A stretch of DNA of 12,827 bases. It comes from Pseudomonadota bacterium (lineage in GTDB: Bacteria; Desulfobacterota; Desulfobacteria; Desulfobacterales; Desulfosarcinaceae). Of the stretch, positions 6,700 through 12,827 are shown piece after piece. Both the position numbers and the translations under genes were made by a program. Numbering within the stretch: the stretch's first letter is position 1; every line of letters starts with the position of its first letter. The DNA is taken from the NCBI GenBank assembly GCA_023435265.1, contig JAEYRZ010000221.1:1-12827 (forward strand), written 5' to 3'. Under the pieces are notes generated by a model that made no database searches, was not told the origin of the DNA, and was given only the letters and a program-made list of their open reading frames with translations.

Positions 6700-7139
6700 C
6701 ACTTTTCTCCTTTGGGGTTGTCGATATGGCAGTCAAAGCAGTAGGGGCTCACGGACGCATAATTGTGACAGCGGTCGCAGAACTCTGCTTTGTTGGAGTG
6801 GCAGTCCAAGCAGGTGTTGGACAGGCTCATGGTGAACGTTTTGCCCTCGGGATTGGTGAATTCCCGCTGGGTGTTGCGCACCACCGAGTGGCGCCATTGG
6901 TCAAGCAGCTGCATGTGCTCGGCCTTCATGTATTCGGTCGGCATGACGCATTCTTTCGCCGCTTTGGCCTTTTCGGTCAGCACCAGCTGCAATTCCTGCG
7001 GCACAGCGGCCTGATCGGTGACCACTTTCGGGGCAGGCGCCGCCTTGCCGGCCTTGATGAGCAGGTTGTACCAGAGGGGTACCGTAAACAGGCCGATGAA
7101 AATCACCAGGCCCAGGACGATCCATTTTTTATCATTCAT
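6699..7139 (-). CDS. dsrJ: DsrJ, membrane-anchored trihaem cytochrome c
   Basis: A 146-residue protein with one N-terminal membrane helix (about residues 6-24), likely an uncleaved signal anchor, and a periplasmic domain with three CxxCH haem c sites: CLDCH (110-114), CDRCH (121-125) and CFDCH (134-138). Cys64 in the KECVMP segment corresponds to the conserved extra cysteine that, in studied DsrJ proteins, is a distal ligand of a His/Cys-coordinated haem. Further possible distal ligands are His75, His84 and nearby Met residues. The start overlaps the dsrK end by 8 nt (ATGAATGA) and is preceded by GGAGG. Short length, three haems and position between dsrK and dsrO make the assignment secure. 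Confidence 0.95.
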   Translation of the reverse strand: MNDKKWIVLGLVIFIGLFTVPLWYNLLIKAGKAAPAPKVVTDQAAVPQELQLVLTEKAKAAKECVMPTEYMKAEHMQLLDQWRHSVVRNTQREFTNPEGKTFTMSLSNTCLDCHSNKAEFCDRCHNYASVSPYCFDCHIDNPKGEK

Positions 7140-8763
7140 CGGCTTCCTCCATTCCCGGCAGGGGTTCGCCGCGCAGGTCCGTGGTTCTTTCTTGTTCTCC
7201 CGGCAGGATGAGCGCGTTGGCGACCAGTTCGTGCAGCCCGGTCACACCGACCCCCGGCACCCAGTAATCCATGGATGCGGTGAGCACGGCGCGGTCGATG
7301 GCGCACACGCAGGCCAGCATGTTCACGCCGTGTTTTTCATGCACGTGCTTGACGGCATTGGCCCGGGGCAGTCCGCCGGCCATGCGGAGCTCCATATTCT
7401 CGCCGGCGTTCAAGCCGGACCCGCTGCCGCAGCAGAAGGTCTGCTCGCGGATCGTGTTGGCCGGCATATCGTAGAAGCGGTTGGCCACATTGCGGATGAC
7501 ATAGCGCGGCTCGTCGAACATGCCCATGCCCCGTGCGGGATTGCACGAATCATGGTAGGTGATGATCTTGTTGTCGTTGCGGCTGGGATCCAGATCGAGC
7601 TTGCCGTGCCGGATCAGGTCGGCGGTGAATTCGGCGATATGCACCATCTTGGTCGATCGGGCGTTTTCGAACCGGGTGCCGGTAATCGGCGAAACCGGTT
7701 CCTGCAGGAAATCGGCCGGACCGTTCATGGTGTCCATATACTGGTTGATCACGCGCCACATGTGGCCGCACTCGCCGCCCAGGATCCACTTGACCCCCAG
7801 GCGTTTGGCTTCCATGTACATCTTGGCGTTGAGCCGCTTCATGGTCTCATGGGAGGTGAAGGAGCCGAAGTTGCCGCCTTCGGACGCATAGGTGCTCCAG
7901 GTGACATCGAATCCGTATTTCTCCTTCAGGTAATGGAACAGGATGAGGTAGCCCATTGCGGTATAGGTGCCGGGATCGGCGAAGACATCGCCCGAAGGCG
8001 TGATGAACAGGATATCGGCGCCTTTTTTGTTGAACTGCGGTTCGGGGCGGATGCCCACGATCTCTTCGATGTCGTCGCAGAAGAAGTCGAGCATGTCCTT
8101 GAAGGCATGCGGCTGGATGCCGAGATGGTTGCCGGTCTTGTAGCAGTTGGAGACCGGCGTGGCGATCCAATCGATGTTCAGGCCCAGGAGATTGAGCAAC
8201 TCACGGCCCATCATCGTGATTTCGGCTGTATCGATGCCGTAGGGGCAGTAGACCGAGCAGCGGCGGCATTCGGTGCACTGGAACAGGTAGTACCACCATT
8301 CCTTGAGCACCGTTTCGTCCATCGGCCGGGCGCCGCCCAGGCGGCCGAGGAGCTTGCCCATGCGGGTGAAGTCGTTGCGGTAGACCGAGCGCAGCAGTTC
8401 GGCCCGCAGAACGGGCATGTTCTTGGGGTCGCCGGTTCCGATGAAGAAATGGCATTTGTCCGCGCAGGCGCCGCAGCGTACGCAGATGTCCATGAAGACC
8501 TTGAAGCTGCGGAAGCGCTCGAGGCGCTCTTTGAACCCCTCGTGCAGGATCTGCTGCCAGTTGGGCGGCAGCTTCCAATCCTCATCCAGCGGGTTCCATT
8601 CACGGGCGTTGGGCAGCCCCAGGGTCTCGACGCTCTTGGGGTTGGAGGCGTAGCAGTACATGCCCTTGCGGATCGTGGTCGGCGTATCCATCCAGCCCTT
8701 GTCCGGCGGCCGGTGATCGATGCGGGCTATCAGCTCTTGAGCTTTGGGAGTTTCATCTGCCAT
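7132..8763 (-). CDS. dsrK: DsrK, HdrD-like cytoplasmic iron-sulfur subunit of DsrMKJOP
   Basis: A 543-residue protein related to heterodisulfide reductase subunit HdrD. It is the proposed catalytic subunit that reduces the DsrC trisulfide, or exchanges thiols with it, at the cytoplasmic face. Two [4Fe-4S] motifs are visible: C94-x2-C97-x2-C100-x3-C104 and C163-x2-C166-x2-C169-x3-CP (C173). The C-terminal half has a cysteine-rich CCG domain: C407 (YHDSCNPARG), C444-C445-G (FCCGSGSG), then C485 and C487 (ACVCAID), thought to hold a special Fe-S cluster. An isolated GGECGHMW (329-336) may represent the remains of a second such domain. No signal peptide is present. The AAGGAG ribosome binding site is formed by the last codons of dsrM, only 3 nt separate the genes, and the end overlaps dsrJ. 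Confidence 0.95.
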   Translation of the reverse strand: MADETPKAQELIARIDHRPPDKGWMDTPTTIRKGMYCYASNPKSVETLGLPNAREWNPLDEDWKLPPNWQQILHEGFKERLERFRSFKVFMDICVRCGACADKCHFFIGTGDPKNMPVLRAELLRSVYRNDFTRMGKLLGRLGGARPMDETVLKEWWYYLFQCTECRRCSVYCPYGIDTAEITMMGRELLNLLGLNIDWIATPVSNCYKTGNHLGIQPHAFKDMLDFFCDDIEEIVGIRPEPQFNKKGADILFITPSGDVFADPGTYTAMGYLILFHYLKEKYGFDVTWSTYASEGGNFGSFTSHETMKRLNAKMYMEAKRLGVKWILGGECGHMWRVINQYMDTMNGPADFLQEPVSPITGTRFENARSTKMVHIAEFTADLIRHGKLDLDPSRNDNKIITYHDSCNPARGMGMFDEPRYVIRNVANRFYDMPANTIREQTFCCGSGSGLNAGENMELRMAGGLPRANAVKHVHEKHGVNMLACVCAIDRAVLTASMDYWVPGVGVTGLHELVANALILPGEQERTTDLRGEPLPGMEEADE

Positions 8764-8766
8764 TGG

Positions 8767-9831
8767 TTACTCCTTTTCTACTTCCGCAGTCATTTCGGCG
8801 GGCTCGGGTTCGGGCATCTTGTCCACCGGCAGACCGGCTTCGATCATTTTATCGCGGAAATCGTTTTCGTAAGCTTCGTAGGTATGCACCTTGACCGGGT
8901 AGTTCCACGGATTCACATGCCGCACTTCACGCGTATTCGCCGTCATGTTGCGGGTCGGGCTCAGAAAGATGCCGCCCATGTGCATCAGCTTGCTGAACGG
9001 AAAGTACATCAGCAGTACGCTGACGAAGAAGAGATGAATGAAAAACAGAGGGCTGATGCCCTGCGGAACCGACCACCTGAACGTGACCAGGCCCATGGTG
9101 AGCTCCTTGATGGCCGTGATGTCCACTTTACTGAAATAGCGCATCAGAATGCCGGTGAAGGCAATGCCCATGATCAGGAACAGCGGGAAGAAATCGGCGG
9201 CCAGCGAGATATAGCGCACTTTGCCGATGAACAGGCGGCGCAGGAACAGATAGGTGGCAGCGATCAGCAGGACCAATCCCGACATGTAGACGGCGGGCTG
9301 GCCGAACTGGATAAAGTCGTAAATGATCTCCACGCGGAAGAAGCTGTCGATCCTTTCCAGCAGCTGAATGAGCACCGGAACCGGTTCCATGAAGAAACGC
9401 GTGTGGCGGACGAGCGTCGTTAGAAAGGCGTAGTGAAAGGCCAGCGCGCCGATCCACAAAAAGAGCTCGAGGCTGTAGGTCAGCTTGTCGCCTTCCTTGA
9501 GCTTCATCCGCGTGTTGCGGAAAAGCGAACGAAAGGTCAGGATCTCCAGCGCCATGCGGATAAAGACAGCGGCTTTGGAGGAGGGATTGTCGATTCTGGC
9601 CTGCTTGATCCAGGGCATCGATTTCTGCTGCCCGCAAGTAGTGGTGATGCGGAACGGCACGGCCGAGCGCGCCCAATCCATCATTCGCACCGCGACCCCG
9701 ATCACGAACACCAGGACGGCCAGGTAGGGCAAAGCGATTCCGAACAGCCACGGCAGCCCCATCGAGCCGTAATAGGCGATCAGGGCCAGCACGAAAACCG
9801 CCAGCAGCGATGACATGTAGTGTTTATTCAT
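8767..9831 (-). CDS. dsrM: DsrM, cytochrome b (NarI-like) membrane subunit of DsrMKJOP
   Basis: A 354-residue membrane protein of the NarI-like cytochrome b type that binds haem b and exchanges electrons with menaquinone, paired with DsrK. Helices are visible around residues 7-24, 30-49, 121-143, 179-198, 206-230 and 259-279. The histidines His133 and His143 (AFHYAF, VRHTRF) and His266 and His284 (FFIHLFF, KLMHMGG) are well placed as two pairs of haem ligands. The C-terminal 60 or so residues are a charged cytoplasmic tail. The ATG at 9831 has GAGGTG about 7 nt upstream. The 110-nt gap to the preceding gene contains GC-rich stems (9872-9889, alternative pairing extending to about 9909) but no clear terminator in this direction, so read-through from upstream is possible. 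Confidence 0.94.
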   Translation of the reverse strand: MNKHYMSSLLAVFVLALIAYYGSMGLPWLFGIALPYLAVLVFVIGVAVRMMDWARSAVPFRITTTCGQQKSMPWIKQARIDNPSSKAAVFIRMALEILTFRSLFRNTRMKLKEGDKLTYSLELFLWIGALAFHYAFLTTLVRHTRFFMEPVPVLIQLLERIDSFFRVEIIYDFIQFGQPAVYMSGLVLLIAATYLFLRRLFIGKVRYISLAADFFPLFLIMGIAFTGILMRYFSKVDITAIKELTMGLVTFRWSVPQGISPLFFIHLFFVSVLLMYFPFSKLMHMGGIFLSPTRNMTANTREVRHVNPWNYPVKVHTYEAYENDFRDKMIEAGLPVDKMPEPEPAEMTAEVEKE

Positions 9832-9941
9832 CTACCCGCACCTCTTCAAAGTGAAAATAGTTAGTACCGTCCGGCCGTCGCTGCGGCCGACTTTTTCGCG
9901 GCAGCGGCAGCCGTCAAGCCGTCCGTCTGCCGAATCATCCA

Positions 9942-10454
9942 TCAGCCTTGAACCGATTCGGGCGGTTCTTTGATCAGCCCCGCCCTGGCAAAAGCCTTGA
10001 ACGTCCGCGAGCGAACTTCGTTGGCCTTGAGATCGTATATTTTTTCGCGGCACTGCATATAGATATCGAATGCGATCAGAGCGATATCGTCGATACGCCG
10101 TTCCACCTCGGCCATCTCTTCCTGCGCGTGCGCCGGGCCGGCGGCGGAGCGAATGATTGCTTTCAAATCGAAAATGAACCTCAAGGCCTGTGCCGGCGTG
10201 AATGCTTGTACGGCGCGGATTCGTATCAACTGCGTCAGGGATGCCTCGGCCGCAGCGCGGTCGGATGATCCGACCAGCACATCGAACACGGTTTCCAGGG
10301 TTTGCCGTGTGGTATGCCCGACCGGGTTGGTAAAGGGATCTTTGTTGTTTTGGAACAGGCGCGCGGCGTCCGTCGAGTAGGAGTGAATGGCCAGGTCAAA
10401 CCATTTTTCGACGATAGGCGCCTTTTTTTGGGCCAGTTGTTTCAGCAGATTCAT
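9942..10454 (-). CDS. RsbRD N-terminal-domain protein associated with dsrMKJOP
   Basis: A 170-residue soluble, largely helical protein that resembles the RsbRD N-terminal domain (RsbT co-antagonist family; assignment by eye). Recognisable features are a W-containing first helix (APIVEKWFDLAIHSY, 12-26), DPFTNPVGHT (39-48), and the LIRIRAVQAFTPAQALRFIF segment (76-95), the most typical part of the family. No STAS domain follows, so it is a stand-alone sensor-like module with no visible catalytic residues. It sits upstream of dsrM in the same direction; genes of this kind are often found beside dsrMKJOP in sulfate reducers (general knowledge, not searched). A role in controlling or stabilising the complex is inference from position only. 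The ribosome binding site (GGAAG, about 10 nt upstream of the ATG) is weak. Confidence 0.72.
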   Translation of the reverse strand: MNLLKQLAQKKAPIVEKWFDLAIHSYSTDAARLFQNNKDPFTNPVGHTTRQTLETVFDVLVGSSDRAAAEASLTQLIRIRAVQAFTPAQALRFIFDLKAIIRSAAGPAHAQEEMAEVERRIDDIALIAFDIYMQCREKIYDLKANEVRSRTFKAFARAGLIKEPPESVQG

Positions 10455-10550
10455 GTGGAGCGATCTTCCAGACCTATAAATTTCCAGTCAACGCCGGACA
10501 GGTTGTTCCCAGGATGTATAAATAGGATGGTGCGTGGCACCGAGGCCCGA

Positions 10551-10579
10551 CCTTAAGTCAAGTGGATGGCTCGTGTCAA
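10551..10579 (-). promoter_or_regulatory. Candidate promoter upstream of the RsbRD-domain gene and dsrMKJOP
   Basis: The minus strand has a perfect -35 TTGACA (10574-10579), a 17-nt spacer and TTAAGG (10551-10556), a poor -10. The leader would be about 90 nt. The 229-nt gap between the scaffold gene and this gene holds no open frame worth calling, so it is a natural place for the dsr promoter, but the weak -10 means an activator or another sigma factor could be needed, or the match could be chance. Confidence 0.3.
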
Positions 10580-10683
10580 GGATAAACAGTGGGCAAAACG
10601 CTCTGATATCATGATGGATTGCGGGTCGAACCGCTTGAAGACGGGCAAGCGGCCCTTTATCCGGGCGCCGAACTGCGCACACC

Positions 10684-11103
10684 TTATCGGTACAGGCGTT
10701 TCCAGGGGGCGCTGTTCGTCGCCTGAGCGTCGCGCAGGGCCAGGTACAAGGCTCCGACCGTCAGTTCGGCGCAATGAAAATGGTCGGGCGGCAGGCTTTC
10801 CAGATGTCCGGCGACCTGCTCCGGCGTGATTTCCCACGCCTCTTCCATCGTGCGGCCCTCGAGCAGTTCGATAATCGCATTGGCACAGGCATTGGTATTG
10901 ATACACCCGTTCAGATCATAGGCCGCCGACTTGATGCGTTCATCCTCAAGCAATAGAAAGATCTCTACTTCATCTCCGCAGTCGCCCGCTTTTTTGCCGT
11001 AGCCGTGCGGATGGGCCAACCGCTCGCGGCGGTCCGACCGGAACGCCGCTTCGAGAAATTTAAGTGAATGCCTCTGCCAGAAATCAGCCGGGCTGTGGCT
11101 CAT
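10684..11103 (-). CDS. IscU/NifU-type iron-sulfur cluster scaffold protein
   Basis: A 139-residue cytoplasmic protein of the IscU/NifU N-terminal family, on which Fe-S clusters are assembled before transfer. The three scaffold cysteines are placed as in IscU: Cys42 in DCGDE with Asp44, Cys67 in NGCINTNACANAI, and Cys111 in HFHCAEL preceded by His110. An extra cysteine, Cys73, lies six residues after the second ligand. The LPPDHFHC segment parallels the LPPVKxHC region of IscU, with DH replacing VK. AAGGAG lies 7 nt before the ATG at 11103. No iscS or other isc/suf gene is adjacent. Its position upstream of dsrMKJOP, whose products need many Fe-S clusters, suggests a dedicated scaffold; that is inference. 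It could also be a general-purpose scaffold located here by chance. Confidence 0.85.
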   Translation of the reverse strand: MSHSPADFWQRHSLKFLEAAFRSDRRERLAHPHGYGKKAGDCGDEVEIFLLLEDERIKSAAYDLNGCINTNACANAIIELLEGRTMEEAWEITPEQVAGHLESLPPDHFHCAELTVGALYLALRDAQATNSAPWKRLYR

Positions 11104-11134
11104 GGGAATACTCCTTATTCACCAATGCGGCCCA

Positions 11135-11163
11135 TACCTACTCCGGGGCATGCCATTTGTCAA
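11135..11163 (-). promoter_or_regulatory. Candidate promoter of the Fe-S scaffold gene
   Basis: The minus strand reads TTGACA (11158-11163), 17 nt, then TAGGTA (11135-11140). The predicted transcript would begin about 25 nt before the ATG, leaving room for the AAGGAG ribosome binding site. The -35 and spacing are ideal, the -10 is weak. The bases TTGACAAATGG are identical to those in the rplU candidate promoter. Confidence 0.4.
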
Positions 11164-11265
11164 ACCGCCTCCGACCGGCAAGCGGGAGCGCTCGATGTTG
11201 GCAAGCGCTGATCGGTTATGGTATGGGTCCAAGGGTTGGAGATCGTCTCAAGTGGGGGCATTGGA

Positions 11266-11793
11266 ATGCGTTGGCTGGCCATCGCCGTCAATCTGGTACA
11301 GATCGGGATCATTTTAGCGCTCTTCCTTATCAAAGGACTGACGCTGGGCGGCTCGACCATCATGGTCTTTTTCATGCTGCTGCTGTTCGCCCTGATCAAT
11401 CTCATTGTCCTGCTTTTTTATACGATCAACATTGCGGCCGACCAGCCTCTGTTCGGCCGCGAAAAACCTCCCATTGTCAAACGTCAGGATCTGAGGATCA
11501 GCTATGCCGCCGCCGCGCAACCCCTTTTCAACACCGGCACACATCGTTTTCCAATCCTGGATCTCTCCGAAAACGGAATGCGGATCAGTCTGGATCGCAA
11601 CCAGCGTTGCCGTAAACGCCTGCGCGGGCAGATCGAGATGCTGTGCGGGAAGATTTTGAACGTAAAAGGCGCCCTCGTCCGCCGCGAAGGGGACGAAGCC
11701 GCCTTCCTGTTCAGAAAACCGGTCGACTACAAGGTCCTGCTGCAGGAAAAACAAGCCGTTCACGCGGGTGAGGGCGGGACGCCGGCGCTCTAA
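11266..11793 (+). CDS. Membrane-anchored PilZ-domain protein (putative c-di-GMP receptor)
   Basis: A 175-residue protein with two N-terminal membrane helices (about 4-22 and 31-54) and a cytoplasmic PilZ domain. The c-di-GMP-binding signature is intact: R73-x3-R77 (RQDLR) followed by D99-x-S-x2-G104 (DLSENG). This points to a small receptor that senses c-di-GMP at the membrane; its output partner is unknown. ATG 11266 is preferred because GTGGGGG lies 7 nt upstream and it begins directly at the first helix. An upstream ATG at 11218 adds 16 residues but has no ribosome binding site. It is divergent from the Fe-S scaffold gene and converges on the metallophosphoesterase gene with a gap of 9 nt. 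Confidence 0.8.
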   Translation: MRWLAIAVNLVQIGIILALFLIKGLTLGGSTIMVFFMLLLFALINLIVLLFYTINIAADQPLFGREKPPIVKRQDLRISYAAAAQPLFNTGTHRFPILDLSENGMRISLDRNQRCRKRLRGQIEMLCGKILNVKGALVRREGDEAAFLFRKPVDYKVLLQEKQAVHAGEGGTPAL

Positions 11794-11802
11794 CAGGCGG
11801 TA

Positions 11803-12827
11803 TTACTTCCCGGTCGGCAGCAGGTCGATCACCGTCACCTCCGGCGGCGCCAGGAAGCGCACCGGCGGCCCCCAGGTGCCGGACCCGCGGCTGACATAGA
11901 GTCGGCTTTGCTTTCCGAAGGTGTGAATACCGCAAGTCAATGGATAATGCATCCGGACCACCAGCCCGAACGGGAAGATCTGCCCGTCATGCGTGTGCCC
12001 CGAGAGTTGAAGATCGAAATCGGGCGCATCGGGATTTGCGACCATGGGCCTGTGCTTGAGCAGGATTGTGAACCGCCCGTCGGCCTGAGCGCCGAGCCGT
12101 TCGGGTTGGCCATTGAATTCAGGTCGGCCGCCGGCCGGATCGTCAAGACCCAGGATCGACAGATGGCTGCCTGCGGCCATACCGCTGCCGCGCAGCAGCG
12201 TAAACCCGGCCTGCTCGGTGAGGTGAACCGCCTTGTCGATTCCTGCATAGAATTCGTGGTTTCCGGTGACGGCGAATTTTCCGAGGCGGGCGGAGATCCC
12301 GGAAAGGAGATGAACCACTTGGCCGGGATCATATACCCGGCCGTCGATCAAATCGCCGGTCGAGACCAGGAGGTCGGGTTCGGCCCGCTTGACCGCGGCC
12401 ACGATCGCCGCCAGGCGGGAAGGTATCATCATGGGGCCGATATGCACGTCCGATATCTGGACGATGCGGATTCTTCCGGCAGACGCCGGAATCTTTTCGC
12501 TTTTCAGGGTCACCGTTGCGGTGCGGATATAATGCGCCTCGAATATGCCATAGATCAGAATCGCCAGGGTAGCTGCGGCGGTTAAATTGAACGATTGCCG
12601 CCGCGCCAGCGTAAGGGCGGTGAGATCGATGTCCGCAGCGCGGCGGATGACGCCCATGACAAGATGATAGAAGTCCAGCGGAATGGAAAGGCAGACGAAG
12701 ATAAAAAGGGCTCCCATCCAGATATACCCGATCCAGGCCATGATCAGCGAGAGCACCTCGTATTGCCGGCCTTCCAGCATGCGGGATTGAATCGGGGCGG
12801 TGAGCAGGAACATAAGCAGGATCACAC
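11803..12827 (-). CDS. Membrane-anchored metallophosphoesterase (start beyond window)
   Basis: At least 340 residues of a calcineurin-like metallophosphoesterase. Hydrophobic segments near the visible N-terminus (about 26-50 and 82-98 from position 12825) anchor it in the membrane. The catalytic domain follows with all metal-binding motifs: D126-x-H128 (SDVHIG), GD158, GNH190E, H258 (LKHRP) and GHTH (276-279). Proteins of this type (YkuE/YaeI-like) hydrolyse phosphodiester or lipid pyrophosphate bonds; the substrate here cannot be told. The first possible start is a GTG at 12823-12825 without visible context, and homologues usually have more N-terminal membrane sequence, so the gene is treated as 5'-truncated by the window. 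No terminator hairpin separates it from the convergent PilZ gene. Confidence 0.88.
   Translation of the reverse strand, partial: VILLMFLLTAPIQSRMLEGRQYEVLSLIMAWIGYIWMGALFIFVCLSIPLDFYHLVMGVIRRAADIDLTALTLARRQSFNLTAAATLAILIYGIFEAHYIRTATVTLKSEKIPASAGRIRIVQISDVHIGPMMIPSRLAAIVAAVKRAEPDLLVSTGDLIDGRVYDPGQVVHLLSGISARLGKFAVTGNHEFYAGIDKAVHLTEQAGFTLLRGSGMAAGSHLSILGLDDPAGGRPEFNGQPERLGAQADGRFTILLKHRPMVANPDAPDFDLQLSGHTHDGQIFPFGLVVRMHYPLTCGIHTFGKQSRLYVSRGSGTWGPPVRFLAPPEVTVIDLLPTGK

Noticed and set aside
7018..9423. Open frame of 801 codons on the plus strand, antisense to dsrK and dsrM
   Set aside because: It mirrors two clearly identified genes in a GC-rich region where the opposite strand easily lacks stops. 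It has no family resemblance, no ribosome binding site and a His/Asp/Gln-rich composition typical of antisense shadows.
10536..10541. TGGCAC resembling the -24 box of a sigma54 promoter on the plus strand
   Set aside because: No GC at the proper distance for the -12 box, and the strand points into the scaffold gene's reverse side.
10455..10683. Small genes in the gap between the scaffold and RsbRD genes
   Set aside because: The open frames there have no ribosome binding site, no conserved pattern and run into the antisense of the scaffold gene.

Overview
The window reads as chromosomal DNA of a mesophilic, GC-rich sulfate-reducing member of the Desulfobacterota (Deltaproteobacteria), probably close to the Desulfosarcina/Desulfobacter lineages. 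The main reason is a complete dsrMKJOP operon standing alone, without the dsrE/F/H/L genes that accompany it in sulfur oxidisers. The lineage is an inference from gene content and order; no 16S or other marker is present.

Layout. (1) 1-3112, minus strand: a tightly packed housekeeping operon read right to left, rplU (L21), rpmA (L27), obgE, nadD, rsfS and the 5' part of gpmI. Several junctions overlap by 4-14 nt. A candidate promoter lies at 3163-3190. (2) 3206-3391: a large imperfect inverted repeat made of degenerate 8-nt GGTT units fills the divergent region between rplU and a plus-strand gene. (3) 3392-4432, plus strand: a tRNA-dihydrouridine synthase family gene. It is followed by a second, unrelated palindrome (4509-4578) made of a 9-nt ACAGAG unit. 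(4) 4687-4721: a strong intrinsic terminator closing the minus-strand dsr operon. (5) 4749-9831, minus strand: dsrM, dsrK, dsrJ, dsrO, dsrP, with start and stop codons overlapping or within 7 nt. (6) 9942-11103, minus strand: an RsbRD N-terminal-domain protein and, upstream of it, an IscU/NifU-type Fe-S scaffold, both in the same direction as dsrMKJOP. (7) 11266-11793, plus strand: a two-helix membrane protein with a PilZ (c-di-GMP-binding) domain. (8) 11803-12827, minus strand: a membrane-anchored metallophosphoesterase cut by the window edge.

How the genes work together. DsrM (haem b quinone-interacting subunit), DsrK (HdrD-like Fe-S subunit), DsrJ (trihaem cytochrome c), DsrO (Tat-exported ferredoxin-like subunit) and DsrP (NrfD-like quinone subunit) form the transmembrane complex that, by established knowledge, links the membrane quinone pool to cytoplasmic DsrC trisulfide reduction in dissimilatory sulfate reduction. 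The scaffold protein and the RsbRD-domain protein sit directly upstream and may serve its Fe-S assembly and regulation; that is an inference from position. The left half is a conserved ribosome-biogenesis, NAD-synthesis and glycolysis operon.

No tRNA, rRNA, CRISPR array, insertion sequence or phage gene was seen. The most unusual structures are the two short-unit inverted repeats flanking the dihydrouridine synthase gene, and the upstream pair of genes attached to dsrMKJOP.
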